A stretch of DNA of 64,000 nt from Siminovitchia terrae (GTDB taxonomy: Bacteria; Bacillota; Bacilli; Bacillales; Bacillaceae_C): the NCBI RefSeq assembly GCF_003605405.2, contig NZ_QYTW02000013.1, positions 1 to 64,000 of the forward strand, written 5' to 3'. Every line of letters starts with the position of its first letter. Positions within the stretch are counted from its first letter, which is position 1. The notes below the pieces were generated by a model. It searched no databases. It had not been told where the DNA came from and saw only the letters and a list, made by a program, of their open reading frames with translations. Position numbers and translations under genes: made by a program. Of the stretch, positions 26,066 through 34,234 are shown one piece after another.

Positions 26066-26944
26066 CTAGACACGAATTTCCCTGATTTTCATAGGTTGAG
26101 CCTTGCTCATTTCGTAGAACTCTGTTGGTGATAGATCAAGAATACTAGAATGCATCCTTCTGTCATTGTAGAATCTCATAAATTCTGAAACTTCTTTATA
26201 CGCTTCTCCATATGTTTCAAATTGAAATCGGGCAAGACAGTCTTCCTCCAAGATTCGGTGAAAAGATTCAATATGGGCATTCATATTTGGCGTTTTTGGT
26301 GGGATTCTTTCGTGTTCCACCTGAAAACTTTCACACCCCTGTTCAAAGGCATGGGAAATAAATTGTGGCCCATTGTCCGATCGGATGATCGGTTTCTTTT
26401 CCTGATTGAACTGTTGTCTCTTCAGCAGTGCCCGTTGTAAGGTCTGCTTGGCCTCTTCGCCACTACAGCTAAGACCGATATGGTAGTCAATAATGGAGCG
26501 ATCATATACATCAATATAGGAGAGGATAAAGAAAAATCGATCTTCTCCTTTAATATAACCATATTTGATATCCGTTTCCCAAAGTTGATTGGATTCTGTG
26601 ATGATTCGATTTCTTGCTAGTTTTCTGGGGGAAGACATCTTCTTTTTCCGCTGGGGCTTCAAAATGTCTAGTTCCTTGCACAGCCGGTATACTTTTTTCT
26701 TATTGATGATGAGTCCATATTGCCGATGAATCATTTTTGTGAGTTTTCGATATCCACAGGCGTATCCATCGCCTGCAATAGCTTCCAAAAGCCAGTCTTT
26801 TATTTGTTCGTCTGAAACTTTATTACCGTTCTCAAGGATGGAGTAACCTGGTGCAGGGCGTCCCCCACTTATTTGCTTTTCCTCAACCTTGCCATTTTTT
26901 TGATAGTAATAGGTGGAGCGAGGAATACCAATGATTTTAAGCAC
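26066..26944 (-). CDS. IS3-family transposase OrfB (IS150 group)
   Basis: A 292-residue integrase-type protein. The HTH_21 segment GYRKLTKMI comes first, then an rve core with the DDE triad: Asp in LWETDIKYG, Asp in RSDNGPQF, and Glu in AHIESFHRILEE 35 residues later. The real product is normally an OrfA-OrfB fusion made by frameshifting; the frame is open upstream of the ATG at 26944 into the orfA remnant. OrfB itself looks intact, but without the orfA N-terminus the element is probably inactive. Confidence 0.9.
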   Translation of the reverse strand: MLKIIGIPRSTYYYQKNGKVEEKQISGGRPAPGYSILENGNKVSDEQIKDWLLEAIAGDGYACGYRKLTKMIHRQYGLIINKKKVYRLCKELDILKPQRKKKMSSPRKLARNRIITESNQLWETDIKYGYIKGEDRFFFILSYIDVYDRSIIDYHIGLSCSGEEAKQTLQRALLKRQQFNQEKKPIIRSDNGPQFISHAFEQGCESFQVEHERIPPKTPNMNAHIESFHRILEEDCLARFQFETYGEAYKEVSEFMRFYNDRRMHSSILDLSPTEFYEMSKAQPMKIREIRV

Positions 26945-26992
26945 CTTCTGTTTGGCGTAGCCTCTTTCAATCCATTTGTCGGCTACTTCAAG

Positions 26993-27123
26993 TTTTTCAG
27001 TAAGTGAGGGTTTTTCTTTTTTATAAGATCACGAAGGATGGCGATTTCTAGGTCTTTTTCGCCCATATTGTTTAATACTTGTGTCGTTTTGGAGTTTTTC
27101 CATTTATGTTCTCGGCAGATATC
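26993..27123 (-). pseudogene. OrfA remnant of the IS3 element
   Basis: On the minus strand one frame reads DICREHKWKNSKTTQVLNN, then MGEKDLEIAILRDLIKKKN, and stops at 26993. This is the C-terminal end of an IS3 OrfA. The N-terminal helix-turn-helix part is absent; upstream sequence is unrelated. A run TTATAAAAAAGAAAAAC near the end is a plausible slippage site into orfB. Confidence 0.65.
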
Positions 27124-27369
27124 TTTGTGGCATTAAAGTATGGGCTAAAAACGTCACCTTCAAGAATAAAATCTTCCTTTTTATGCACGTTTTGAAAAGG
27201 ACTCCTGTTTATCATACTGGAGTCCGTGAATTTTGCATTATATATTTAATCTTTATCAAGGCATGGATAAAATCTTTAATCCGAAGTCAAGGAGCTCAGT
27301 TGGGATTTAAGAAATAGAAGGATGGGGAAATTCACCGTCATCATAGTAGTGAAAAATTCCCTGTCTGGT
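27124..27369. other. Short spacer with a GGACTCC/GGAGTCC hairpin
   Basis: GGACTCC at 27198-27204 pairs with GGAGTCC at 27219-27225, around a 14-base loop. No convincing coding capacity. The truncated IS ends at the left border. Confidence 0.45.
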
Positions 27370-27729
27370 TCATAAATTGAAGATACGCTCCAAATTATAC
27401 ATAGTCACTGCTCCAAACATTAGCATGATCATTGTTTTGATATAGTGTTTAGAAGGACGGAGATACTTCCATTCAAGCAGCGCTTGAAAGCCAAGTAGTA
27501 AGATTAAATAGGAAATGAAAAACAGTTTCATCTTATTGGGGTCTGCATCGATTATAAAAAACAACAGACATAAATAAATAATAAGAATAATCGTTCTTCC
27601 CCATGCCTCAATTTTTCTACCAGGGGTTTCTGAAATCTTCTTTTTTTCTAAATGAAGTAGTCTATCCATTACTTTTTCCAGTATAAACCAAATGATTGCC
27701 AGCATGATAAATATAGCTAAAAATTTCAT
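27370..27729 (-). CDS. DUF4181 family membrane protein
   Basis: A 119-residue protein with four hydrophobic segments (about residues 1-17, 46-62, 68-86 and 96-112). The sequence ISETPGRKIEAWGR before the second helix is the signature region of DUF4181, a family common in Bacillaceae and unknown in function. It carries few charged residues beyond short loops. No operon partner lies close on the same strand. Confidence 0.75.
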   Translation of the reverse strand: MKFLAIFIMLAIIWFILEKVMDRLLHLEKKKISETPGRKIEAWGRTIILIIYLCLLFFIIDADPNKMKLFFISYLILLLGFQALLEWKYLRPSKHYIKTMIMLMFGAVTMYNLERIFNL

Positions 27730-28150
27730 ACATCATCCACCCACTAAAAACAATCGTTGCACTTCAGTTGATTCGAGCTTGTCCATCAGACAATAGGGGG
27801 CTCGTTCCATGAAAAACAAACCCTAAGCTCTCTTTTTCTAACAAATCAGCAACAAGTTTTATTTTTCCGTCTTTTCATACACTAAGCATATCATATAACC
27901 CTTTTCTTCAAAAGGGTTTATGAGTGCACAATTGTTCGAGTAAAACCATTTTTTAGTAAGCTATCGCTTCATAAGATTGGAAAAAAACGAAAAAAAGCAC
28001 CTCGATTTTTAGTATCTTAATCACAAGTTCGCCGGTAAACAGGACAACCAATGTCAGCTTTAATTCTTTAGTTGTCAGTCACAATATTTGCTCAGGAATC
28101 TAGATTCCTATAATATAAAAAAACTCACATTCCCATTTTTTATTGTAAAA
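27730..28150. other. Gene-free spacer
   Basis: No ORF with a ribosome binding site is visible on either strand. Only small palindromes occur, for example AGGAATCTAGATTCCT near 28095. The sequence is AT-rich, with short A and T runs. Confidence 0.45.
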
Positions 28151-28384
28151 TCAGTTATGATCATCGCTAGATTCCAGTCTAGTTTTCATATATCTTGCCA
28201 AATCAAGCCTCGTTTCCTGACTAAAGGTATCTATTTGAAATGCTTCATTTTCTTTCGTAACAAATTGTTCAATCCATCTTCGTACCAGTGCAGAAGAATT
28301 TATCCTATTTTGCTTGCAAGTAAAGTAAAAGTTTTCCTTTAATTCTTTAGGAATCTTTATATTCATTTGATCGTCCATCTTCAT
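28151..28384 (-). CDS. Small ribbon-helix-helix-like regulator
   Basis: About 77 residues from ATG 28384, which has GGGGGG about 10 bases upstream; an alternative start at 28420 lacks a binding site. The N-terminal sequence MNIKIPKELKENFYFTCKQN, then SSALVRRWIEQF, has the strand-helix-helix pattern of Arc/CopG/MetJ-type DNA-binding proteins. The C-terminus is acidic. No toxin gene lies next to it on the same strand, so a toxin-antitoxin role is not supported. Probably a small transcriptional or plasmid-type regulator. Confidence 0.6.
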   Translation of the reverse strand: MKMDDQMNIKIPKELKENFYFTCKQNRINSSALVRRWIEQFVTKENEAFQIDTFSQETRLDLARYMKTRLESSDDHN

Positions 28385-28780
28385 TTTGTCTTCAGCCCCC
28401 CTCATTTGATACACTTCCATCTACCTTCATCGTGAACGGGATGGTCCATCCTGCCTTTTCTTTTTATCTTTTCCATCGGCTGTCTTTTATCATAAAAGGG
28501 ATCAAAGCTTTATTTTTTCTTTCCGCAAATGATGCAAGCGCCTGAATAGTAATCGATTCTATGCTTCTGAAAAAACCTGCACTGAATCCACCATTTTATT
28601 TTCTTCATGTTCAACAGCCTCGTTTTCTCATTCTTATTTTGCGTTTTATATAATATAAGGGGGATCTCCCCTCAATCTAGACATGTGAAAATCCTGCCGT
28701 TCGTATCGACTCCAAGAACGGGGATCAAGAGGATATGGAGTATTTTCCTTTCATGAAACATAACCAATCTGCTCCTCCTG
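28385..28780. other. Gene-free spacer upstream of ypjP's end
   Basis: About 360 bases without a supported gene. Short disjointed frames occur on the minus strand but share no recognisable motif. Confidence 0.4.
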
Positions 28781-29374
28781 CTATGCCATCCATTTCGGAG
28801 GGGTATTCTTGGACCAATAAATTTCCCCTATTTGATGATGCTTTTCAAAGTTATCTTTGCTTAAATGATAATGGAAATTAAACCAGTACCCTTCTAAGGG
28901 ACGTTTATCCCTTCGGACATGAAATCTAGCAACATCCTCTTCGCTCCGTACATCATATATATGAAAGATTCTTTCCCCGTACCCATAGGAAGGCTGATCA
29001 GTGATTTTGAAATAAACAGCTTCTTGAGGCCCCGCTTCAATCAGTAAGGAACTCAATACTTCTTCCATTTCTGGCAAGATACCTTCCAAGAATTCGTCTT
29101 CCACCTGTTTCAAGATTCTTGGCCCCAGTTTCGCCATTGCCTGTTCTCTTGCCAGACCGGTGAGCAGTAGCGTTTTGTTTTCCTTTTCTTTTGATATTCC
29201 AAAATCATCCGCAGATTCCGCTTCAGAATCACCATTTTCCTCCAATGCTTCAAATGACGTATGGACTTCGCTCTCTTCTTTGACTCCTGCCTCTTGTTCA
29301 ATGGAAGGAATATAGAATCCTAAGGTCACAAGGGCAATAAGAAAAACGAACACTTTCCTGATCCAAATCTTCAT
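28781..29374 (-). CDS. ypjP: YpjP family protein
   Basis: A 197-residue protein resembling B. subtilis YpjP (about 203 residues). It has an N-terminal hydrophobic signal or anchor (residues 8-22), a variable acidic linker (30-65), and a conserved C-terminal region with GERIFHIYD, VARFHVRRDKRP, NFHYHLSKD and the ending WSKNTPPKW. The His-rich NFHYH motif is conserved in the family and could bind metal; the function is not known. It is likely exposed outside the membrane. It follows the split response regulator on the same strand, separated by about 230 bases. Confidence 0.88.
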   Translation of the reverse strand: MKIWIRKVFVFLIALVTLGFYIPSIEQEAGVKEESEVHTSFEALEENGDSEAESADDFGISKEKENKTLLLTGLAREQAMAKLGPRILKQVEDEFLEGILPEMEEVLSSLLIEAGPQEAVYFKITDQPSYGYGERIFHIYDVRSEEDVARFHVRRDKRPLEGYWFNFHYHLSKDNFEKHHQIGEIYWSKNTPPKWMA

Positions 29375-29604
29375 TCCTGTATCTCCTGTCTTCTTACTAA
29401 AAATTTAAGATGATGAATTGATCATTGATCCTGTACAAAGATTTAAGCCAATTCCTTATACTCCTCAGGAATCGGCTTAAACTTGATGGGACTTACCACT
29501 GCGATTCCGCAATTCTGCTCAGTCGTATGTACATAAGCAAGCGCTTCCCAAGCTTATTTTCCTGCCTTGCTATTCGTTCAATATTATGTAGGATAAACTT
29601 CCTG

Positions 29605-30270
29605 TCATGAGGGAGTGGATTGATTGAACAATGTTCGCTTCTCCCAGTTTTGATACCATTTTTGAATGTGTTCACTCGGCAAGGACCCGAACTCTTCTTG
29701 CAGCATTTCTTTTAAATGCTTGTATTCCCTTATCACCGAATCACGTTCTCCCACAGTATCGTATAGCTGCATGAGCATAAAATATATGTCTTCTTCAAAA
29801 GGGTGAACCTTCTGGGCACGTAAATAAAGCATGATGGCTTCAATATTGTCTTCTTCAAAAATGAAAAAGTCCGCCAGTCTTTTTACATAATCCAACCAAA
29901 GAAGCCTTAACCTGTTCTGCTCCGTTTCAGTCCACCAAAAATCATCCTTCTCAAAATAATCCCCTTTGTATAGATCAAGTGCCTGTTTAAAATCAGGAAA
30001 AGCTTCTTTTGTTACCAACGACATTCTTTTCATTTTACTTTCCCACTCATCGACATCCAGTAGCGCCCCATTCAGATCTAGTCTGTAGGCATTTTCTGAG
30101 TTGACGATTTTAATGGGACAATGGATAGATTTCAAGGTCTTCCTGATTTGGTAGATGGTAGAATAAAGTTGGGATAATCCGTCTTTCGGGTTGGATTCTG
30201 GCCAAAAATGTTCCAGCAATTCCACCTTGCGTACAAATCCCGCACGATGGTGAAGCAAGTACGCAAACAC
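29605..30270 (-). CDS. BTAD/SARP-type effector half of a split response regulator
   Basis: The frame is open from the A tract at 30325 down to the stop at 29605; the annotated ATG at 30270 is internal. Residues 1-75 are an OmpR-type winged helix (KVELLEHFWPE, YQIRKTLK, NAYRLDL). The rest is a bacterial transcriptional activation domain of TPR-like helices (GDYFEKDDFWW; VHPFEEDIYFMLMQLY). It has no ribosome binding site of its own. It completes the receiver ORF upstream: together they give a receiver-wHTH-BTAD regulator of about 382 residues. Removing one A from the 12-A tract joins the frames exactly. Confidence 0.75.
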   Translation of the reverse strand: MFAYLLHHRAGFVRKVELLEHFWPESNPKDGLSQLYSTIYQIRKTLKSIHCPIKIVNSENAYRLDLNGALLDVDEWESKMKRMSLVTKEAFPDFKQALDLYKGDYFEKDDFWWTETEQNRLRLLWLDYVKRLADFFIFEEDNIEAIMLYLRAQKVHPFEEDIYFMLMQLYDTVGERDSVIREYKHLKEMLQEEFGSLPSEHIQKWYQNWEKRTLFNQSTPS

Positions 30271-30310
30271 TTCTCGTGCTTTAGTCGTTCTCCAATAGAC
30301 ATCTAATACT

Positions 30311-30751
30311 TCATTTTTTTTTTTTGTCCATTTTAAAATGTAATTTATGAAAACAACAAACCATTATTTTATTAGAAGAATTTCCACTTTTTTCATTTGT
30401 TCCGAACAGCCTATTAATCGTTTTTATCAAACGCTCTTTCATAATGGGTTTAAGAAGATAGTCATCAGCACTAACTTCAAACGCATCGACAGCGTATTCA
30501 CGATAAGCTGTAGTAAAAATAATTTTGACGTTTGGTATTGACTGTTTTATTTCCTTTGCCAGATCTAGTCCATTACCCCCTGGCATTTCTATATCTAGGA
30601 AAACAGCGTCTGGCTGTTCATTCTTTATTTCCTTCACCCCTGTATGTGGATCCGAATATTTTCCGATAACCTCTACTCCGGCGATTTCCCCCAATTTCTT
30701 CCCCAAATGCTCAAGAGCCAATCGCTCATCATCGATAAGAACTACCCTCAA
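30311..30751 (-). CDS. Receiver half of the split response regulator
   Basis: A 146-residue ORF beginning with a complete receiver domain: VLIDDERLAL, phospho-acceptor Asp54 in AVFLDIEMPG, Thr in IFTTAYREYA, and Lys in YLLKPI. It then enters the linker and ends at TGA immediately after a run of 12 A (FKMDKKKK then stop). The DNA-binding half lies in the next frame directly downstream. It follows the two sortase genes on the same strand by about 120 bases, so it may regulate the pilus operon or be transcribed with it. No partner kinase is in the window. Confidence 0.8.
   Translation of the reverse strand: MRVVLIDDERLALEHLGKKLGEIAGVEVIGKYSDPHTGVKEIKNEQPDAVFLDIEMPGGNGLDLAKEIKQSIPNVKIIFTTAYREYAVDAFEVSADDYLLKPIMKERLIKTINRLFGTNEKSGNSSNKIMVCCFHKLHFKMDKKKK
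30314..30325. repeat. 12-base A/T homopolymer at the regulator frameshift
   Basis: Twelve T on the plus strand (twelve A in the mRNA) at the exact point where the receiver frame stops and the BTAD frame begins. With 11 A the two frames fuse; with 12 they do not. Such tracts are prone to replication or RNA polymerase slippage. Confidence 0.9.
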
Positions 30752-30872
30752 AAAAATTCTCCCCCTCTTTATACCTGAATCATTTCTACTATATATTTTT
30801 TACATACCCTAGTTAAATGAAAATTAAGCATTTTCTTTCAAATTTAATTTAGTAAATAATAGAGAGATCATT

Positions 30873-31556
30873 TTATTCATCCCGTTCGCCATGAATCAAC
30901 AACCTTTGATAATTATGACGATAGGGATGGCAGGTTAATAATGTAGCCAGGTCCTTATCTTCCACAATTTCAAGCGAGTCCGTTTCGTGCGGATAAATCA
31001 CTTCTTGATTCATGACTCGATAGGTTAAGGTTTCATTCATCGTTAGAATGTAAAATATGTCACCTTCGTTTAGCTCATCAATATTTCGAAACATCTCCTT
31101 GGTCCCCATTCCACGATGACCAGCCAATACGGTATGCGTATTTGTCCCCCCGAGCGGTAAGGAGGAGCCCTCTACCTGTCCAATTCCTTTGCTTAACACT
31201 TCTTCTGATGCCCCTAAATAGATAGGTATCATTAATTTCAATTTCGGTATTTCAATGGCTCCGAAAATTTCATCGTCATCCAAACCTAAACAGTCATTAA
31301 AAGCCGTTAATTTTTCCTGATTATCTCCCCACGGATCACGAAAACCGTTCAAGTCATAATAAATTTCCTTATTGCAGCTTTGGGCTCGCTCCATTAATTC
31401 ATTTATCTCGTCGTCCGATAAATCTCCTAATCCACTTTGAAATTCCTCTACCTGGTTTTTTTGAAAATAACTATTCATGATTTGCGCCATATGCGGGTAA
31501 GCCATAATAAGGAGACCTACAATAAATAATGAAATAATTCCTTTATGCTTCATCAT
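30873..31556 (-). CDS. Class C sortase, second copy
   Basis: A 227-residue sortase starting at ATG 31556, which overlaps the end of the first sortase by 14 bases; longer upstream starts fall inside that gene. It has an N-terminal membrane helix (about residues 6-25), a lid motif DPWG near residue 64, catalytic His in VLAGHRG, catalytic Cys in LLTCHPY and the Arg in NYQRLLIHG. The DPW lid is characteristic of pilus-polymerising class C sortases. Unlike its neighbour it ends right after the core, with no C-terminal membrane helix. It may attach pili or process the minor subunit. Confidence 0.88.
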   Translation of the reverse strand: MMKHKGIISLFIVGLLIMAYPHMAQIMNSYFQKNQVEEFQSGLGDLSDDEINELMERAQSCNKEIYYDLNGFRDPWGDNQEKLTAFNDCLGLDDDEIFGAIEIPKLKLMIPIYLGASEEVLSKGIGQVEGSSLPLGGTNTHTVLAGHRGMGTKEMFRNIDELNEGDIFYILTMNETLTYRVMNQEVIYPHETDSLEIVEDKDLATLLTCHPYRHNYQRLLIHGERDE

Positions 31557-32370
31557 GAGTCCCCGCCTTCTTCTTCCTCCGATACCATAAATAGATAGTG
31601 GAAAGAAGAATAAGAGTTGCCAACACATACACATATATAGGTAATCCGGTGTTTTCAACCGTTTGTTTTTCATCAGGATGATAAGGTACACGTTTGCCAG
31701 TGACGAGCAGTCGATGCGAATTAATCATATACGGATCACACGTAAGCAGTGTGACGATATCCTTGTCTTCCCTCATTTGCAGCCAGTCCGTTTCATGCGG
31801 CAGTACGATGTCAATCTTAAACACCTCATAGGCCATTGTTTCATCGAGCACTTGAACATAAAACTGGTCTCCATACGTAAGTGAATCCAAATGTCGAAAC
31901 AGCTCTGCAGATGGCAGCCCACGATGGGCTGTTAGAACACTGTGAGTTCCTGCCTTTCCTGTAGGCAATGAAGAGTTTTCTAGATGTCCTACGCCTTTGG
32001 ATAATACTTCTTCACTCGTCCCATGATAGATGGGAAGTTTCATATTCATTTTTGGAATTTCAACACTGCCAATAGCAGGACCAATATTCAATGCATCATA
32101 ATAGCTTTGATTTCCTCGCCTTTTATCCGCTTCAGCATCTTCGGAAAAAGGATCAACAAAATCCAATTGTGAATCTTCTAATTCTTTATTGTGCAGATCC
32201 GCCTTTTCCTTCTCTTTCTTTATCTGGGCCTCGTCCATACTTTTAACCGTATCACTATAATCTTCTACGACAGATTCATGTACCTTTGTAGATAAAATAT
32301 TACTTATCATAGGATAGAAAAAAATGCCCAATCCAACGATGAATATTGATATCACTAGTGCTTTTTTCAT
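31543..32370 (-). CDS. srtC: Class C sortase (pilin polymerase)
   Basis: A 275-residue sortase with an N-terminal membrane helix (residues 4-23), a lid motif DPFSED near residue 75, catalytic His in LTAHRG, Cys in LLTCDPY and Arg in NSHRLLVTG. A C-terminal helix (about 245-265) is followed by RRKKK. Two membrane helices and the DPF lid are the class C pattern: these enzymes join pilin subunits by linking the sorting-motif Thr to a pilin-motif Lys. It follows the backbone pilin gene by 83 bases, consistent with one operon. Confidence 0.9.
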   Translation of the reverse strand: MKKALVISIFIVGLGIFFYPMISNILSTKVHESVVEDYSDTVKSMDEAQIKKEKEKADLHNKELEDSQLDFVDPFSEDAEADKRRGNQSYYDALNIGPAIGSVEIPKMNMKLPIYHGTSEEVLSKGVGHLENSSLPTGKAGTHSVLTAHRGLPSAELFRHLDSLTYGDQFYVQVLDETMAYEVFKIDIVLPHETDWLQMREDKDIVTLLTCDPYMINSHRLLVTGKRVPYHPDEKQTVENTGLPIYVYVLATLILLSTIYLWYRRKKKAGTHDEA

Positions 32371-32453
32371 TTCTTTCCCATCCTATCGTAAATAAATTTT
32401 ATATTTTCACATATTAAATGGGAGAGAAAATATCTCTCTCCCATTATTAATGA

Positions 32454-34202
32454 TTAGCCTACTTGAGCTTCTGACTTTCTGCGGCGCAGATATAGTGCAA
32501 ATGCTGTCATCATCAACCCAAGTCCGATAAGCGTAAACAAGATCGTACCAATTCCACCTGTTGTCGGAAGTTCCCAGCCAGACTTAGAGTTTTCAACCTC
32601 ATAAGCCAGGTCTTTTTTGTTTTCGACTTTTACTTCAACAGGTTTTGTTAGTAGACGATATGGTTTTACATTTCCTTTTTCATCTGTATATGTCGGTGCT
32701 TTTGTTTCGTGTAAGTAGTAAGTGCCTGGTGTTAATCCGGTAATGTTAAATGAACCGTCTTTGCCAGTTTTTAAGTTTTCTAGTTTACCATTGAATACTT
32801 CACCGTTTACTTTCACTACCTTGCCCGCATTGGAAGTATCAATGACATTCCCGTCTTTATCCGTTAATTTAAATTCTGCACCTTCTAATTTAATCTTGTT
32901 ATCCTTAGAATCTACTTTGATTACCTTTAATCCACCTTCAGTTGGCGTAACAACCGGTGGGTTTGTTGGCTTTTCTGTTCCATACCAGCCTCTATCGTTG
33001 TCAAAATCGAGATCTGCTGTGTTCGGAATACCTGTTTCTTCTGGCTCCAACACTGCATCAGGTTTGATTTTTGCTGTGAAGGTGATCTTAATTTCTTTAC
33101 CTGGCTCAAGTTGTGATAAATCTTTTACTTCCCAAATGAGTTTTTGACCTTCTTGCTTAAAGTCAATATTCTCCTTGGCTGTTCCAGTTACTTCCCATGA
33201 ACCAGCGTACTCTAAACGGTTATCTAACGTATCTGTTAGACCAAGTGATTTATATTTATCGATGTCTTTAGGAGTTTTGATGGTCAAGTTGTACTTAAAC
33301 TCTTTATCGCGATCGATGTCTACTTGTTGTTCTCCTTCTACATCTTTCTCAACTTCAGGAGTTTTGTAGTTCGTGACTACTCCGTTATCAACGAAACCAT
33401 CAACTTTTTTCCACACAACTTCAATGTCTTGGCCTTTGTCTCCCGTTTTCTTTACTTCGAACTCGATTTTTGTAGTATTAAGCGCATAACCGGCAGGAAC
33501 TTTTGTTTCTTGGAAATAGTACTTGCCAGCAGCTAATCCCGCTACTTTGATTTTTCCATCTGCACCTGTTGCTAATTCAGGGATTACATTGCCATTATTA
33601 TCCTTGGCTGGTGTTCCATCAGCATTATAAAGCTTAAAAGAAACGCCTTTTAATGGATTCCCATCCTCATCTTTCTTCACTAATTCCACGTCGGAACGAA
33701 TCGTTTCGTTCTTTGGATATACATGAACATCATAGTTTAACGTCGCTCCGTCTTTACTTGTCATAGGAACGTCGACAAAGAAAGAATCTGGATTTAAAAT
33801 AATATGGCTAGGCCCATCCGTTTCAGTAACCTCATAGCGACCTAATTCCAAGCCTTCGGCTTTGGTGAAAACGACTTGACCGTTTGCTCCAGTTGTTCCT
33901 TGGATCGTTTTGCCATCTGCCACTTCAGTCCACTGATCATTTTCAACGTCATATTTGTGTGTCAATTTTAAAGTAAATTGAACCCCTTCAACTGCGGTTC
34001 CTTCAGCATTTTGTCCTGGCAACCCAGTTCCTTCATCCCCAGGTTTAGCCCCAGGTTCTTGCTCAAACTTATGAATGGTCAATGTGGGGTTGTTCGGATC
34101 TCCTTTAGTGTCATAAGCCAAGGCAATACTCGGTATAAAAAGTGATACTAATAATGTAAAAGCCAACAGAATATGTAGTGACTTTTTCTTAGCTATAGCC
34201 AT
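32454..34202 (-). CDS. LPXTG-anchored backbone pilin (SpaA-like)
   Basis: A 582-residue surface protein. It has a signal peptide (residues 1-29), then the canonical pilin motif VHVYPKN near residue 158, whose Lys is the polymerisation site. Several Cna_B-type domains carry E-box-like segments (YYFQETKVPAGYALN and YYLHETKAPT). The sorting signal is LPTTGG, with a hydrophobic helix and an RRRK tail. Conserved Lys/Asn/Glu in the Cna_B domains suggest stabilising isopeptide bonds. Together with the sortases it should form the shaft of a covalent pilus. The preceding adhesin gene ends 32 bases upstream. Confidence 0.92.
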   Translation of the reverse strand: MAIAKKKSLHILLAFTLLVSLFIPSIALAYDTKGDPNNPTLTIHKFEQEPGAKPGDEGTGLPGQNAEGTAVEGVQFTLKLTHKYDVENDQWTEVADGKTIQGTTGANGQVVFTKAEGLELGRYEVTETDGPSHIILNPDSFFVDVPMTSKDGATLNYDVHVYPKNETIRSDVELVKKDEDGNPLKGVSFKLYNADGTPAKDNNGNVIPELATGADGKIKVAGLAAGKYYFQETKVPAGYALNTTKIEFEVKKTGDKGQDIEVVWKKVDGFVDNGVVTNYKTPEVEKDVEGEQQVDIDRDKEFKYNLTIKTPKDIDKYKSLGLTDTLDNRLEYAGSWEVTGTAKENIDFKQEGQKLIWEVKDLSQLEPGKEIKITFTAKIKPDAVLEPEETGIPNTADLDFDNDRGWYGTEKPTNPPVVTPTEGGLKVIKVDSKDNKIKLEGAEFKLTDKDGNVIDTSNAGKVVKVNGEVFNGKLENLKTGKDGSFNITGLTPGTYYLHETKAPTYTDEKGNVKPYRLLTKPVEVKVENKKDLAYEVENSKSGWELPTTGGIGTILFTLIGLGLMMTAFALYLRRRKSEAQVG

Positions 34203-34234
34203 TGGAACGTTCTCCTCTCACTTCTAGAATATTT

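Larger units (their letters stand above)
25834..27123 (-). mobile_element. IS3-family insertion sequence, 5'-truncated
   Basis: Contains an intact orfB and only the C-terminal part of orfA, in the usual -1 arrangement. The 3' terminal inverted repeat is recognisable at 25834-25857 (reads GGATTAACCCCCGAATTTTG on the plus strand). The other end is missing: homology stops at about 27123 and no matching inverted repeat is visible. Transposition should be dead in cis. It sits directly upstream of the defence operon. Confidence 0.75.

Noticed and set aside
28151-28420. Toxin-antitoxin pair at the ribbon-helix-helix gene
   Set aside because: No second small gene lies next to it on the same strand.
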